Positions 7,974-16,405 are shown, counted from the stretch's first letter. The stretch: 25,560 bases of DNA from an uncultured Lachnospiraceae bacterium (GCA_902766845.1 CACXFD010000064.1:1-25560), one strand, 5' to 3'. Translations and numbers: made by a program. The notes: generated by a model from the letters alone, not told the origin.

Positions 7974-8345
7974 TCATGCTTTAGAGCCGCCCTTGGGAGC
8001 CTTTTCTTTCTTGAGCTCACGCGTGTAGGCCAACAGACGGTCGATCTGGTCCGCACGCAGCTCCTGCGCGATCTGTGCGGCGCGGAACAGCTTGGGATCC
8101 GCCTTTTTCGAGATGACGACGCGGTCCGGCTTCGGATCGTCCGTCTCCCCGAGAAGGTAGGCGGCCGAGGTGTTCAGTACATTGGCCATTTCATAGATGG
8201 TCGGGTAGGTGGGGCGACGCTCACCGGATTCATAGCGGAGATAGCCGCTTTGGGTCAGGCGCATGCGTTTGGAGGCTTCGAGTTTGGTGATTCCCATTTT
8301 CCTGCGGCATTCCGCAAGACGTTCGGCGTTTAAAGGCGCTTTCAT
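7974..8345 (-). CDS. XRE-family (Cro/CI-type) helix-turn-helix regulator
   Basis: The 123-residue protein opens with a compact HTH_3 domain of about 65 residues. The recognition region is LEASKRMRLTQSGYLRYESGERRP, followed by the usual MANVLNTSAAYLLGETDD. The C-terminal half is charged (ending KKEKAPKGGSKA) and has no recognised domain. A longer in-frame reading from 8486 would add a hydrophobic stretch, but that stretch is translated promoter sequence; ATG 8345 with an upstream GGAAG is the sensible start. It probably binds DNA as a dimer. Its target is unknown; its own promoter and the neighbouring aroA operon are the nearest candidates. Confidence 0.85.
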   Translation of the reverse strand: MKAPLNAERLAECRRKMGITKLEASKRMRLTQSGYLRYESGERRPTYPTIYEMANVLNTSAAYLLGETDDPKPDRVVISKKADPKLFRAAQIAQELRADQIDRLLAYTRELKKEKAPKGGSKA

Positions 8346-8406
8346 AAGGATATCTTCCTTTCCGTCATATGCAAGGCTTTCTGCGTCGCTGACTACAGAT
8401 AGTAAT

Positions 8407-8434
8407 ATTATACCGATAAAAAGGAAAAAAGCAA
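8407..8434 (-). promoter_or_regulatory. Promoter for the XRE regulator
   Basis: On the minus strand TTGCTT (8434-8429) and TATAAT (8412-8407) are spaced by 16 bases in an AT-rich island that contrasts with the GC-rich surroundings. The leader to the ATG is about 55 bases. Confidence 0.75.
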
Positions 8435-8518
8435 GACAGACTGGCTTGTAAATGGGCGGTATTCCGCTGTTTTCCGCATATTTCATCCGACCGGGCGGAA
8501 AAAGATCACAAGACGAGA

Positions 8519-8547
8519 TTGACTTCTGAATGCCGGTGTGCTAAAAT
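8519..8547 (+). promoter_or_regulatory. Promoter for tRNA-Trp
   Basis: TTGACT (8519-8524) and TAAAAT (8542-8547) are separated by 17 bases, placing the start about 10 bases before the tRNA. Confidence 0.8.
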
Positions 8548-8564
8548 GACCGGGCAGGCAATTC

Positions 8565-8635
8565 AGGGGCTTAGTTCAAAGGTAGAACAGTGGTCTCCAA
8601 AACCATCGATGTGAGTTCGATTCTTACAGCCCCTG
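8565..8635 (+). tRNA. trnW: tRNA-Trp, anticodon CCA
   Basis: The cloverleaf can be drawn completely. The acceptor AGGGGCT pairs with AGCCCCT, the D stem GTTC with GAAC, the anticodon stem GTGGT with ACCAT around loop CTCCAAA, and the T stem GTGAG with CTTAC around TTCGATT. The anticodon is CCA, the discriminator is G, and the 3' CCA is not encoded. It is a stand-alone gene between its own promoter and terminator. Confidence 0.96.
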
Positions 8636-8642
8636 TCGATCA

Positions 8643-8670
8643 GAGCCGCGAAGCATCTGCTTCGCGGCTC
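8643..8670 (+). terminator. Terminator hairpin after tRNA-Trp
   Basis: A perfect 12-base stem GAGCCGCGAAGC / GCTTCGCGGCTC closes a four-base loop (ATCT), beginning 7 bases after the tRNA. The following tract is only weakly T-rich (TTCGCTT). Confidence 0.75.
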
Positions 8671-8759
8671 TTCGCTTACCCCGCTTTTTCCGGCCGGCCG
8701 CAGACGGCACCTGCCGTCCGGCGATGAACGCCGCGGCTGCCGGCAGACCGGAAGAGAGC

Positions 8760-8782
8760 GCCGGCCGCCCCGGGCGGCCGGC
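8760..8782. repeat. 23-bp near-perfect palindrome before the ABC exporter operon
   Basis: Arms GCCGGCCGCCC (8760-8770) and GGGCGGCCGGC (8772-8782) flank a single central base, about 10 bases before the Shine-Dalgarno of the exporter gene. A smaller hairpin (GACGGCA / TGCCGTC, 8703-8718) lies further upstream. It could be an operator or a leader stem. Confidence 0.6.
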
Positions 8783-8802
8783 CGGATCCGAAAGAGAGGA
8801 CC

Positions 8803-10536
8803 ATGAGACCGCTGATTCCGTACATACGGCCCTATAAAAAGGAGATCATCATCGCCCCGGCGTTCAAGCTGCTCGAGGTGCTGTTTGAGCTGCTCGTTCC
8901 GCTGGTCGTGGCCGGGATCATCGACACCGGCATCGCCGGAGGCGATACCGCGTACATCCGGCGCCGCTGCCTGCTGCTGGTCGCGCTCGCCCTGGTCGGC
9001 TTTTCCTGCACGCTGGTCGCGCAGTTCTTTGCCGCGCGCGCCGCGGCGGGCTTTGCGGGCCGGCTGCGCAGCGCCCTGTTCGCGCATATCCAGACCTTTG
9101 CTTACGCGGATCTGGACGATCTGGGCACGAGCACGCTGATCACGCGCATGACCAGCGACGTCCAGCAGATCCAGACCGGCCTCAATCTGGCCCTGCGGCT
9201 GCTGATGCGCTCGCCGGTGGTCGTGTTCGGCGCCATGATCATGGCATTTACCGTGGACGTGCGCGCGGCGCTGATCTTCGCGGTCCTGATCCCGGTGCTG
9301 CTCGGCGCCGTCTTCCTGCTGATGGGCCTTTCCATCCCGCGGTTCGCCCGCGTCCAGCAAAAGCTGGACCGGCTCACGCTGCGTACCCGCGAAACGCTGA
9401 CCGGTGTGCGCGTGCTGCGCGCGTTCGGGCAGGAAGCCCAGGAACGGCAGACGTTTCAGGAGGATAACGCGGCCTACACCGCCCTGCAGCGGGGCGTGGG
9501 ACGCATCTCCGCCCTGCTCAATCCGCTGACCTTCGTGATCCTGAATCTCGGCGTTGCCTGGCTGATCCGGACCGGCGCCCTGCGCGTCTCGCTCGGCGAT
9601 CTGACGCAGGGGCAGGTCGTGGCGCTCTACAATTACATGTCGCAGATCCTCGTGGAGCTGATCAAGCTCGCGAACCTGATCATAACGATCAACAAAGCCC
9701 TGGCCTGCAGCCGCCGCGTCTCGGCGGTCCTGACCCGGCCGGCAAGCATGCCGGACGGACGGACGGAGGCGGCGGAAGCTGTGCCGGCCGGGACCGTAGA
9801 GTTTCGCGATGTCGATCTGACGTATACGGCCGGGGCCGATGCCGCGCTGACCGGTATCTCGCTGACCGCGCGGCCCGGGGAGACCGTGGGCATCATCGGC
9901 GGGACCGGCGCGGGCAAGACGTCGCTCGTGCAGCTGATCCCGCGCTTTTACGACGTGACCGGCGGGCAGGTCCTGGTCGGCGGGCGCGACGTGCGCGCGT
10001 GGGATCCGGAGGAACTGCGCAGCCGGATCGGCGTGGTGCCGCAGCAGGCCGTGCTGTTTCGCGGGACGCTGCGGGACAACCTGCGGTGGGGCCGCGAGGA
10101 CGCCACGGAGGAAGAGATCCTCGAGGCCGTGCGCCTCGCGCAGGCGTCGGACGTGGTCGCGTCGCGGCCGGAAGGCCTGGACGCGCCGGTGGAGCAGGGC
10201 GGCCGGAACTTCTCCGGGGGCCAGCGGCAGCGCCTGTGCATCGCCCGGGCCCTGGTGCGCCGCCCCGAGATCCTGATTCTGGATGACAGTTCGTCGGCCC
10301 TCGATATGGCGACCGACGCCGCGCTCCGGGAGGCCATCGCGTCGCTGGAAGGAAAGATGACCACGTTCATCGTATCGCAGCGGACCGCGCCGCTGCAGCG
10401 CGCGGACCGGATCCTCGTGCTGGAGGACGGCCGGGCCGTGGGGCTCGGGACGCATGAGCAGCTGCTGGCGGACTGCCCGGTCTACCGGGAGATCTTTTCG
10501 CTGCAGCAGGGAAAGGAGGCCGCCGATGAAGCGTAA
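8803..10536 (+). CDS. ABC exporter half-transporter with a degenerate ATP site
   Basis: This 577-residue protein fuses a type IV exporter membrane domain (about 1-310, with six hydrophobic segments) to a nucleotide-binding domain. Walker A is GGTGAGKT (366-373), the signature is canonical FSGGQ (470-474), and Walker B ends ILILDD, so the catalytic Glu is Asp495. The switch His is Gln526 (SQRT). These are the hallmark changes of the non-catalytic partner in heterodimeric exporters such as BmrC/BmrD or TM287/288. The start is fixed by AGAGAGGA just before the ATG. The next gene overlaps its end by 11 bases, indicating translational coupling. The substrate cannot be read from sequence; drugs, lipids or peptides are all possible. 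Confidence 0.93.
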   Translation: MRPLIPYIRPYKKEIIIAPAFKLLEVLFELLVPLVVAGIIDTGIAGGDTAYIRRRCLLLVALALVGFSCTLVAQFFAARAAAGFAGRLRSALFAHIQTFAYADLDDLGTSTLITRMTSDVQQIQTGLNLALRLLMRSPVVVFGAMIMAFTVDVRAALIFAVLIPVLLGAVFLLMGLSIPRFARVQQKLDRLTLRTRETLTGVRVLRAFGQEAQERQTFQEDNAAYTALQRGVGRISALLNPLTFVILNLGVAWLIRTGALRVSLGDLTQGQVVALYNYMSQILVELIKLANLIITINKALACSRRVSAVLTRPASMPDGRTEAAEAVPAGTVEFRDVDLTYTAGADAALTGISLTARPGETVGIIGGTGAGKTSLVQLIPRFYDVTGGQVLVGGRDVRAWDPEELRSRIGVVPQQAVLFRGTLRDNLRWGREDATEEEILEAVRLAQASDVVASRPEGLDAPVEQGGRNFSGGQRQRLCIARALVRRPEILILDDSSSALDMATDAALREAIASLEGKMTTFIVSQRTAPLQRADRILVLEDGRAVGLGTHEQLLADCPVYREIFSLQQGKEAADEA

Positions 10537-12280
10537 GACAGGCGGGGCTCCGGCCGGGACGTTTGCCCGGGTACTGAAACTGACGCGGCCCGAATGGCCG
10601 CTGTTCCTGCTGATCCTGCTGCTGGCCGCCGCATCCGTGGCCGGCACGCTGGCCATCCCGCTCCTGGTCGGGCGCGGGATCGACGGGATGCTGGGTCCCG
10701 GAAAGACCGACCTGGCCGCCATCGGCCGCATCGCGCTGACCGTGGCCTGTGTGGCCGCGGGGACAGGCCTGCTGCAGTGGATCATGGGCATGCTGACGAA
10801 CCGCGCGGCTTTTGCCGTGGTCCGGCGCCTGCGCGACCGGGTCTTTGACAAGCTGCAGGTCCTGCCGCTCTCCTTCCTGGACCGGCATCCGGTCGGGGAG
10901 CTGACCAGCTGCATGATCGCGGATATCGACCAGCTGTCGGACGGCCTGCTGATGGGCTTTACACAGCTGTTCACGGGCGTGATGACGATCCTCGGCACGC
11001 TGCTGTTCATGGCGCGCGTGCGCTGGCAGATCGCGCTGATCGTGGTCGTGCTGACGCCGCTCTCGTTCCTGATCGCGGGGTTCATCGCGCGGCGCACCTA
11101 CCATCTGTTCAAAAAGCAGTCGGAACTGCGCGCGCAGCAGACCGCGCTCGTGGAGGAATACCTCGGGCAGCAGAAGGTCGTGCGTGCTTTCGGACAGGAG
11201 GCCCAGACGCAGGAAGCGTTTGACCGCGTGGGAGATCAGCTGATCGACGCGTCGGCCCGCGCCACGTTCTATTCTTCCCTGACAAATCCGACGACGCGCG
11301 TCGTGAACGCCGTCGTCTATGCCGTCGTGGCCTTTGCGGGCGCGCTGACCGTCCTGTCCGGCGGGATCACGGTCGGGAGCCTGTCCGCGTTTTTGAGCTA
11401 CGCGACGCAGTATATGAAGCCGTTCAACGAGATCTCGGGCGTGGTCACCGAGCTGCAGAACGCGCTGGCCTGCGCGGCCCGCGTGTTTGCCCTGCTGGAT
11501 GAGGCCGAGGAGATCCCGGACCGGGAGGACGCGGCTGTCCTGCCGGAGGGCAGCGCGGCCGTGTCCGCGCGGGACGTGTCGTTCTCTTATGACCCGGAGC
11601 GCCCGCTGATCCGCGGCTTTTCGATGGAGGCCGGGCCCGGGCAGCGCATCGCGATCGTGGGGCCTACGGGCTGCGGCAAGACGACGGTCATCAACCTGCT
11701 GATGCGCTTTTACGACGTGGACGGCGGACAGATCCTCGTCGGCGGGACCGACGTGCGCGATCTGACCCGCCGGAGCCTGCGGGCCGGCTTCGGCATGGTG
11801 CTGCAGGACACCTGGCTCCGGTCCGGGACCATCCGCGAGAACCTCTGCATGGGCCGGCCGGACGCCACGGAAGAAGAGATGATCCGCGCTGCGAAGGCCG
11901 CGCATGCGCACAGCTTCATCCGGCGCCTTCCGAACGGGTACGATACCGTGATCGGCGAGGACGGAGGCGGCCTTTCCCAGGGGCAGAAGCAGCTGCTGTG
12001 CATCGCCCGCGTGATGCTGACGGATCCGCCGATGCTGATCCTGGATGAGGCGACGTCGTCGATCGATATCCGCACCGAGCAGAAGGTGCAGGCCGCGTTC
12101 CGGGAGCTCATGAAGGGACGGACCAGCTTTATCGTGGCACACCGTCTCTCCACGATACGCGAAGCGGACCGGATCCTCGTGATGAGGGACGGCCAGCTGA
12201 TCGAGAGCGGACGGCACGGGGAACTGCTGGCTGCGGACGGTTTTTACGCGAAGATGTACCGCGCGGGCTACGCGGAGTGA
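10526..12280 (+). CDS. ABC exporter half-transporter, catalytically competent partner
   Basis: The 584-residue partner has the same membrane-plus-ATPase architecture. Walker A is GPTGCGKT (379-386), Walker B MLILDE has catalytic Glu508, and the H-loop AHRLST has His539. All are intact, but the signature reads LSQGQ (483-487) instead of LSGGQ. In a heterodimer this places the altered signature opposite the first protein's altered Walker B, giving one dead and one live ATP site. ATG 10526 is chosen because AAAGGAGG lies just before it inside the end of the upstream gene; a longer in-frame reading from 10454 is unnecessary. The pair should work as an inner-membrane efflux pump. Confidence 0.93.
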   Translation: MKRKTGGAPAGTFARVLKLTRPEWPLFLLILLLAAASVAGTLAIPLLVGRGIDGMLGPGKTDLAAIGRIALTVACVAAGTGLLQWIMGMLTNRAAFAVVRRLRDRVFDKLQVLPLSFLDRHPVGELTSCMIADIDQLSDGLLMGFTQLFTGVMTILGTLLFMARVRWQIALIVVVLTPLSFLIAGFIARRTYHLFKKQSELRAQQTALVEEYLGQQKVVRAFGQEAQTQEAFDRVGDQLIDASARATFYSSLTNPTTRVVNAVVYAVVAFAGALTVLSGGITVGSLSAFLSYATQYMKPFNEISGVVTELQNALACAARVFALLDEAEEIPDREDAAVLPEGSAAVSARDVSFSYDPERPLIRGFSMEAGPGQRIAIVGPTGCGKTTVINLLMRFYDVDGGQILVGGTDVRDLTRRSLRAGFGMVLQDTWLRSGTIRENLCMGRPDATEEEMIRAAKAAHAHSFIRRLPNGYDTVIGEDGGGLSQGQKQLLCIARVMLTDPPMLILDEATSSIDIRTEQKVQAAFRELMKGRTSFIVAHRLSTIREADRILVMRDGQLIESGRHGELLAADGFYAKMYRAGYAE

Positions 12281-12429
12281 CCGGCGCGAAGTGACCGGCG
12301 CGGAGACGCGCCGCGGCGGACGGCTGCCGCTGCATGCGCTGCGGTGGACGGGCACCGGAAAATATGATACACTGCAGGTAACGGATCCTTTTCGTAAAAA
12401 GAAGGCCGCAGGGCCGGAGGAGGAGACAG

Positions 12430-13233
12430 ATGAAAGAGACGATCGGACTGATCGGATGCGGAAATATGGGCAGCGCGCTGGCCGGCGGCATGATCCGCAG
12501 CGGGCGCGTGCTGGCCGAGCAGGTGCTGGCCGCGGACGCGCGGCCGGAGAGCCTGGCGGCGCTCGCGGAGATGGGCGCGGAGACCACCACGGACAACGTG
12601 GCGGCCGCGCGGCGCGCGGACGTCCTGTTCCTCGCGGTCAAGCCCGGCATGGTGCCCTCGGTGGCGTCCCAGATCCGGGACGAGATCCCGGAGAAGACCG
12701 TGGTCGTCAGCATCGCGGCCGGCGTGACGCTGGCTAAGCTGAAAGACCTGCTGGGCGCGGACCGGAAGCTGGTCCGCGTGATGCCCAACACGCCGGCGCT
12801 GATCGGCGCGGGCATGAGCGCGTACTGCGCGACGGAGAACGTCAGCGAAGCGGAGGCCGCGCTGGTGAGGAGCCTGCTGGAGAGCGTGGGCCTGGCGGAA
12901 GCGGTGCCGGAGCGCCTGATGGAGGCTGTGACGGCCGTGTCCGGATCCTCGCCGGCGTATGTGTATATGTTCATCGAAGCGCTCGCGGACGGCGCGGTCG
13001 CGGAAGGCATGCCGCGCGCCCAGGCGTACCGCTTTGCGGCGCAGGCCGTGATGGGCTCCGCGAAGATGGTGCTGGAGACCGGGCGTCATCCGGGCGACCT
13101 GAAGGACGCGGTCTGCAGCCCGGGCGGGACTACCATCGAAGCGGTCGCGGTCCTGGAGGAGATGGGCCTGCGTGCGGCCGTGATCGACGCGGTGAAGGCC
13201 TGCGCGGACAAGGCGCGCGAGATGAAGGACTGA
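12430..13233 (+). CDS. proC: Pyrroline-5-carboxylate reductase
   Basis: The 267-residue protein has the complete ProC pattern. The nucleotide-binding GLIGCGNMGSALAGG lies at the N-terminus, followed by AVKPGMV, VRVMPNTPALIGAGM and the C-terminal dimer block VSGSSPAYVYMFIEALADGAV with CSPGGTTIEAV. It reduces 1-pyrroline-5-carboxylate to proline with NAD(P)H in the cytoplasm. A strong Shine-Dalgarno (GGAGGAGG) lies before the ATG. It stands 149 bp after the ABC exporter genes and is followed by a clear terminator, so it may be its own unit. A TATGAT at 12363-12368 could be a -10 box but has no good -35 partner. Confidence 0.95.
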   Translation: MKETIGLIGCGNMGSALAGGMIRSGRVLAEQVLAADARPESLAALAEMGAETTTDNVAAARRADVLFLAVKPGMVPSVASQIRDEIPEKTVVVSIAAGVTLAKLKDLLGADRKLVRVMPNTPALIGAGMSAYCATENVSEAEAALVRSLLESVGLAEAVPERLMEAVTAVSGSSPAYVYMFIEALADGAVAEGMPRAQAYRFAAQAVMGSAKMVLETGRHPGDLKDAVCSPGGTTIEAVAVLEEMGLRAAVIDAVKACADKAREMKD

Positions 13234-13270
13234 GCGCGGCACGGCGGCCGTGAACAGCCCTGTGGAGGAC

Positions 13271-13310
13271 AAAAAAAGACGGACGGCTTGAAAGAGCCGT
13301 CCGCCTTTTT
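13271..13310. terminator. Bidirectional terminator between proC and the aldolase gene
   Basis: GGACGGCT and AGCCGTCC form an 8-base stem around TTGAAAG, flanked by seven A on the left and TTTTT on the right. It can serve the converging transcripts of proC (plus) and the aldolase (minus). Confidence 0.85.
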
Positions 13311-13341
13311 GATTTATCCGCGGAACAACGAAACGCTTCGT

Positions 13342-14124
13342 TTACCGCAGGTATTCCTTCATCTCCGCAACGGTCTTCACGGCCAGATTGGAGAGGCCCG
13401 TGGTATCGGAGATCGCGTAGAGCAGGTTGTAGCCGCGCTCGAATTTCGCGACGGTATCCTCCTTGCCCGCGGAGACCGTGCCCAGGAACTTGTCGGAGGC
13501 ATTCACGACTTCCTCGATGTGACGGATGGCTGCCTGTACCTCCGGGTGCGCCGGGTTCGCGAGGTGGCCCATCGACGTGGACAGGTCCGCCGGCCCGATA
13601 AAGATGCCGTCCAGCCCCGGGATGGCCGCGATCTTTTCGATATTCGCGACGCCTTCGGGCGTCTCGATCGCGATCATCACGATGATGTCCTTGTTCGCGC
13701 GGGCGTAGTAATCCGCCTTGTCCTGCCCGTAGCAGACCGCACGCTGGCTCCCCGCGATCCCGCGCACGCCCATCGGCGGATATTTGCAGAACCGGACGGC
13801 CGCTTCCGCCTCCTCGGGCGTGGAGACATACGGGATGTGCACGCCGGCGGCGCCCACGTCCAGCGTCTGCTTGAGCATGACCATATCGTTCCACGGGACG
13901 CGGACCATCGGGAAGCAGTTGGTGCCCTTGGTGGCCTGCATCATGGCGGCGAGGCCCGGCAGGGTGGTCGGGGAGTGCTCGGAGTCGATCACGACCATGT
14001 CAAAGCCGGCCTCCGCGAAGATCTCCGCGCTCAGGTTGCTGCCCATCTGGGCCCAGGCCGCAAGCACGCGGCCCTTGTTTTTCAGACGCTCGGTCACGTC
14101 CGAGTGAAATACGAGGTTTTTCAT
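13342..14124 (-). CDS. HpcH/HpaI-family class II aldolase
   Basis: The 260-residue protein matches 2,4-dihydroxyhept-2-ene-dioate and 2-keto-3-deoxyglucarate aldolases. Expected active-site positions are present: His50 in DSEH, Arg75 in VRVP, and metal ligands Glu154 (IETPEG) and Asp180 (GPADLS), all shifted by five from E. coli HpaI numbering. It should cleave a 2-keto-4-hydroxy acid to pyruvate and an aldehyde, using a divalent metal. AGAGAGGA precedes the ATG. The truncated PIG-L gene ends 53 bp upstream on the same strand, so both probably shared a transcript whose promoter is now absent. The natural substrate is unknown; neighbours suggest a sugar-acid or related carboxylate. Confidence 0.9.
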   Translation of the reverse strand: MKNLVFHSDVTERLKNKGRVLAAWAQMGSNLSAEIFAEAGFDMVVIDSEHSPTTLPGLAAMMQATKGTNCFPMVRVPWNDMVMLKQTLDVGAAGVHIPYVSTPEEAEAAVRFCKYPPMGVRGIAGSQRAVCYGQDKADYYARANKDIIVMIAIETPEGVANIEKIAAIPGLDGIFIGPADLSTSMGHLANPAHPEVQAAIRHIEEVVNASDKFLGTVSAGKEDTVAKFERGYNLLYAISDTTGLSNLAVKTVAEMKEYLR

Positions 14125-14143
14125 ATCGATCCTCTCTTCGAAG

Positions 14144-14191
14144 TCTTATTCCCAATTCGCTTTATTCTCGATCCGCTTTATTCCCACTTCG
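14144..14191. repeat. Three imperfect 15-16 bp tandem copies at the PIG-L 3' end
   Basis: Units CTTATTCCCAATTCG, CTTTATTCTCGATCCG and CTTTATTCCCACTTCG follow each other, and the last contains the PIG-L stop. They look like duplications of the gene's 3' end into the spacer before the aldolase gene. Confidence 0.6.
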
Positions 14192-14640
14192 TCACCGGCA
14201 GCATTTTGCCGACGTACGGCGTATAGCGCTTGAAGCCTTCCGCGAATTCCATGGAGCCGCGGCCGCGCAGCCAGTGCGTGGCCTGCTCCGCGCGGCGCTG
14301 GCCGCAGCGGGTGTAGTAGTCCGGCAGGATGGGCTGGGACTTGAAGCAGGCGATGGCGGCCAGCTTCTGCTCCATCACGTCCGAGATGTCTACGTAATGG
14401 TCGATGCGGAACTCGTTGAACTCCACCTGGGGCAGCGAGCTCTCGAACAGATAGATGTCCGGCATGAAATGGTTGGGCGTGTTCGGAAGCGCGCCCAGCA
14501 TGGCGGCGGCGGACGCGGCCCGGACCGTGGCCTTGTAGGTCTCCTCGTGGTCCACGTTCAGCGGATCGCCGGGAGAGTGGGTCAGGATCACGTCGGGACG
14601 GAAGTCCAGGATGCGCAGCTCGATCTCGTCGTCGCTACTG
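14178..14640 (-). pseudogene. PIG-L (LmbE-like) deacetylase, 5' half missing
   Basis: The frame encodes about 150 residues matching the second half of PIG-L N-acetylglucosaminyl deacetylases. It begins at DEIELRILDFRPDVILTHSP, followed by DPLNVDHEETY, a DIYLFESS segment and a KMLPVTKWE end. The N-terminal half, which should carry the zinc-binding (A/P)HPDD motif, is absent. Past about 14640 the same frame stays open but only encodes the antisense of dctQ, so that longer reading is not a real N-terminus. Whole members remove an acyl group from an amino sugar or related substrate. As it stands the protein should be inactive. The break falls exactly where dctQ also loses its start. Confidence 0.8.
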
Positions 14641-15137
14641 CCGCCCTGGTGTTCCTTGTCGTGACCTGCGCCCTGCAGGTGGCCAGCCGCTATATCACTT
14701 TCATCCGGATCATCGGCATGGAGGAGCTGGCCCGCCTCGGATTTGTGTGGATGGTCTCCCTGGCCCTTGGCCTGTGCGTGGCCTACAAGTCCCACCTGCA
14801 GATCGATGTGCTGGCGAACAAGGTGCCCAAGAAGGCAAAACCCTGGTACGATACGGTCATCGACCTGATTGTCCTGTTCTACCTGGTCCTGCTGTTCTAC
14901 TACAGCGTCGTGAAGATGATCCGTGTGCAGAACCAGGTGACCATCGTGTTCGAGATCCGTCTGTTCTGGCTGTACCTGGCTATGGTGTGCGGCTCGTTCA
15001 GCGCCATCCTGAACACGCTGTATCAGATGTTCCTGAGATTTTATAACATGAAGCATCCGGAAGAGGCCCCGGCTCCCGAGGCCAAGGAAGTACCGGATGA
15101 GGTGGCCGAAGCGCTGCAGGAGGTGAAAGAAGCATGA
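14634..15137 (+). pseudogene. dctQ: TRAP transporter small permease DctQ, 5' end missing
   Basis: About 167 residues match DctQ. A partial first membrane helix runs into CALQVASRYITF, the family's usual (Q)VxxRY block. GMEELARLGFVWMVSLALGLCVAYKSHLQID, two more hydrophobic helices and an acidic Glu/Ala-rich tail follow. Roughly the first 10-20 residues and the start codon are not present; the frame runs back into the antisense of PIG-L. DctQ bridges the large permease and the periplasmic binding protein in Na+-driven uptake. The stop overlaps the dctM start as ATGA, a normal operon arrangement. No dctP-type binding protein gene exists upstream. Confidence 0.8.
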
Positions 15138-16405
15138 GCACCAATATCATCTTTTTCTTCGTCATGCTGTTCGTCCTGCTGTTCCTCGGCATTCCGGTCG
15201 TCTACTCGATCGGCCTGGACAGCGCGCTGTACATGCTGATCTTCCACGTCGGTGACCTGATCCAGATCCCGACCAAGATCTACGCGCAGAACGACTCGTA
15301 CGTCCTGCTGGCCATCCCGCTGTTCGTTTTCTGCGGAATGATCATGGAGGCGGGCGGTATCTCCCGCCGTCTCGTTGACTTCATCTACCACGTGGTGGGC
15401 CGCCAGCCCGGCGCCCTGGGCACCGTGGCCGTTCTGACCTGCATGGTGTTCGCGGCCCTGACCGGCTCCGCCGTCGCCACGACCGTGGCCATCGGCTCCA
15501 TCATGGTCCCGATGATGGTAGAACACGGATATGATCCGAAATTCGCGGCCGGCCTCGTCTGTTCGGCCGGCGCCCTGGGGCCCATCATCCCTCCCAGCGT
15601 CCCGATGGTCATCTACGGATCGGCCATGAACGTGTCCGTTGCGGACCTGTTCCTCGGCGGCGTCATCCCGGGCATCCTGATGGGCCTGTCCTTCATCGTG
15701 ATCAACCTGGTCTACGCGATCCGGCACAAGGTCCCGCGCAGCACCGAGCCCTTCAACATGAAAGAGACTCTGAAGGCCTTCTGGAAGAGCCTGGGCGTCC
15801 TGTTCCTGCCGGTCATCATCCTGGGCGGCATCTACTCCGGTAAGTTCACCCCTACCGAAGCCGGCACCATCGCGGCCATCTATGCGCTGGCCCTGACGAT
15901 CTTCTACCGCCAGATGACGGTCAAGAAGTTCCTCGAGCTGTGCCGCAAGACGGTCTCTTCGGCCGGTTCCATCATGTGCATCATCTGCGTGTCCGGTGCG
16001 TTCGCGTATATCCTGACCATCGAGCAGATCCCGCAGAAGATCGCGACGATGCTCCTGCCGTACATGTCCTCGCAGGCCATGTTCATGGTCATCATGTTCC
16101 TGTTCCTGCTGGTCGTCGGCGCGGTCATGGACTCCGGCCCCGGCATCATGATCCTGGCCCCGATCATTTCCCCGATCGGTGTGGCGCTGGGTCTGTCTCC
16201 GGTGTACGTCGGCGTCATGTTCTGCTGCATCTTCTGCATGGGCGCGATCACGCCGCCGTTCGGCGTCACGCTGTTTGCCGTTACGCCCATCGCGAAGATC
16301 CCGTTCGCGGAAGTCTCCAAGGGCGCGGCCCGGTTCATCATCGCGGCCTTCGCGGTCCTGCTGGTGCTCTGCTTCCTGCCGGACGTGGTCATGCTGTTCT
16401 TCTAA
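15134..16405 (+). CDS. dctM: TRAP transporter large permease DctM
   Basis: The 423-residue, very hydrophobic protein has the family length and pattern. It opens with a FFFVMLFVLLFLGIPVVYSIG helix region. AALTGSAVATTVAIGSIMVP and GALGPIIPPSVPMVIYG match the conserved substrate and Na+ site segments, and the second inverted half carries MDSGPGIMILAPI and GAITPPFG. It would form the transport channel for an organic acid together with DctQ and a DctP receptor. The start overlaps dctQ's stop by four bases. It is intact, but without dctP and an intact dctQ start it may be non-functional in this configuration. Confidence 0.95.
   Translation: MSTNIIFFFVMLFVLLFLGIPVVYSIGLDSALYMLIFHVGDLIQIPTKIYAQNDSYVLLAIPLFVFCGMIMEAGGISRRLVDFIYHVVGRQPGALGTVAVLTCMVFAALTGSAVATTVAIGSIMVPMMVEHGYDPKFAAGLVCSAGALGPIIPPSVPMVIYGSAMNVSVADLFLGGVIPGILMGLSFIVINLVYAIRHKVPRSTEPFNMKETLKAFWKSLGVLFLPVIILGGIYSGKFTPTEAGTIAAIYALALTIFYRQMTVKKFLELCRKTVSSAGSIMCIICVSGAFAYILTIEQIPQKIATMLLPYMSSQAMFMVIMFLFLLVVGAVMDSGPGIMILAPIISPIGVALGLSPVYVGVMFCCIFCMGAITPPFGVTLFAVTPIAKIPFAEVSKGAARFIIAAFAVLLVLCFLPDVVMLFF

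Noticed and set aside
8346..8486. N-terminal hydrophobic extension of the XRE regulator, suggesting a membrane-anchored regulator
   Set aside because: The stretch is a translation of the regulator's own promoter (TTGCTT-N16-TATAAT), and a ribosome-binding site supports the shorter start.
8565..8635. tRNA-Trp as an integration site for a mobile element
   Set aside because: No integrase and no repeated tRNA 3' end were seen in the window.
8563..12355. Very long minus-strand open frames (up to 844 residues) opposite the ABC exporter genes
   Set aside because: They are antisense of well-supported genes in GC-rich DNA, where stop codons are rare. Composition is Arg/Ala/Gln/His-rich with no motifs.
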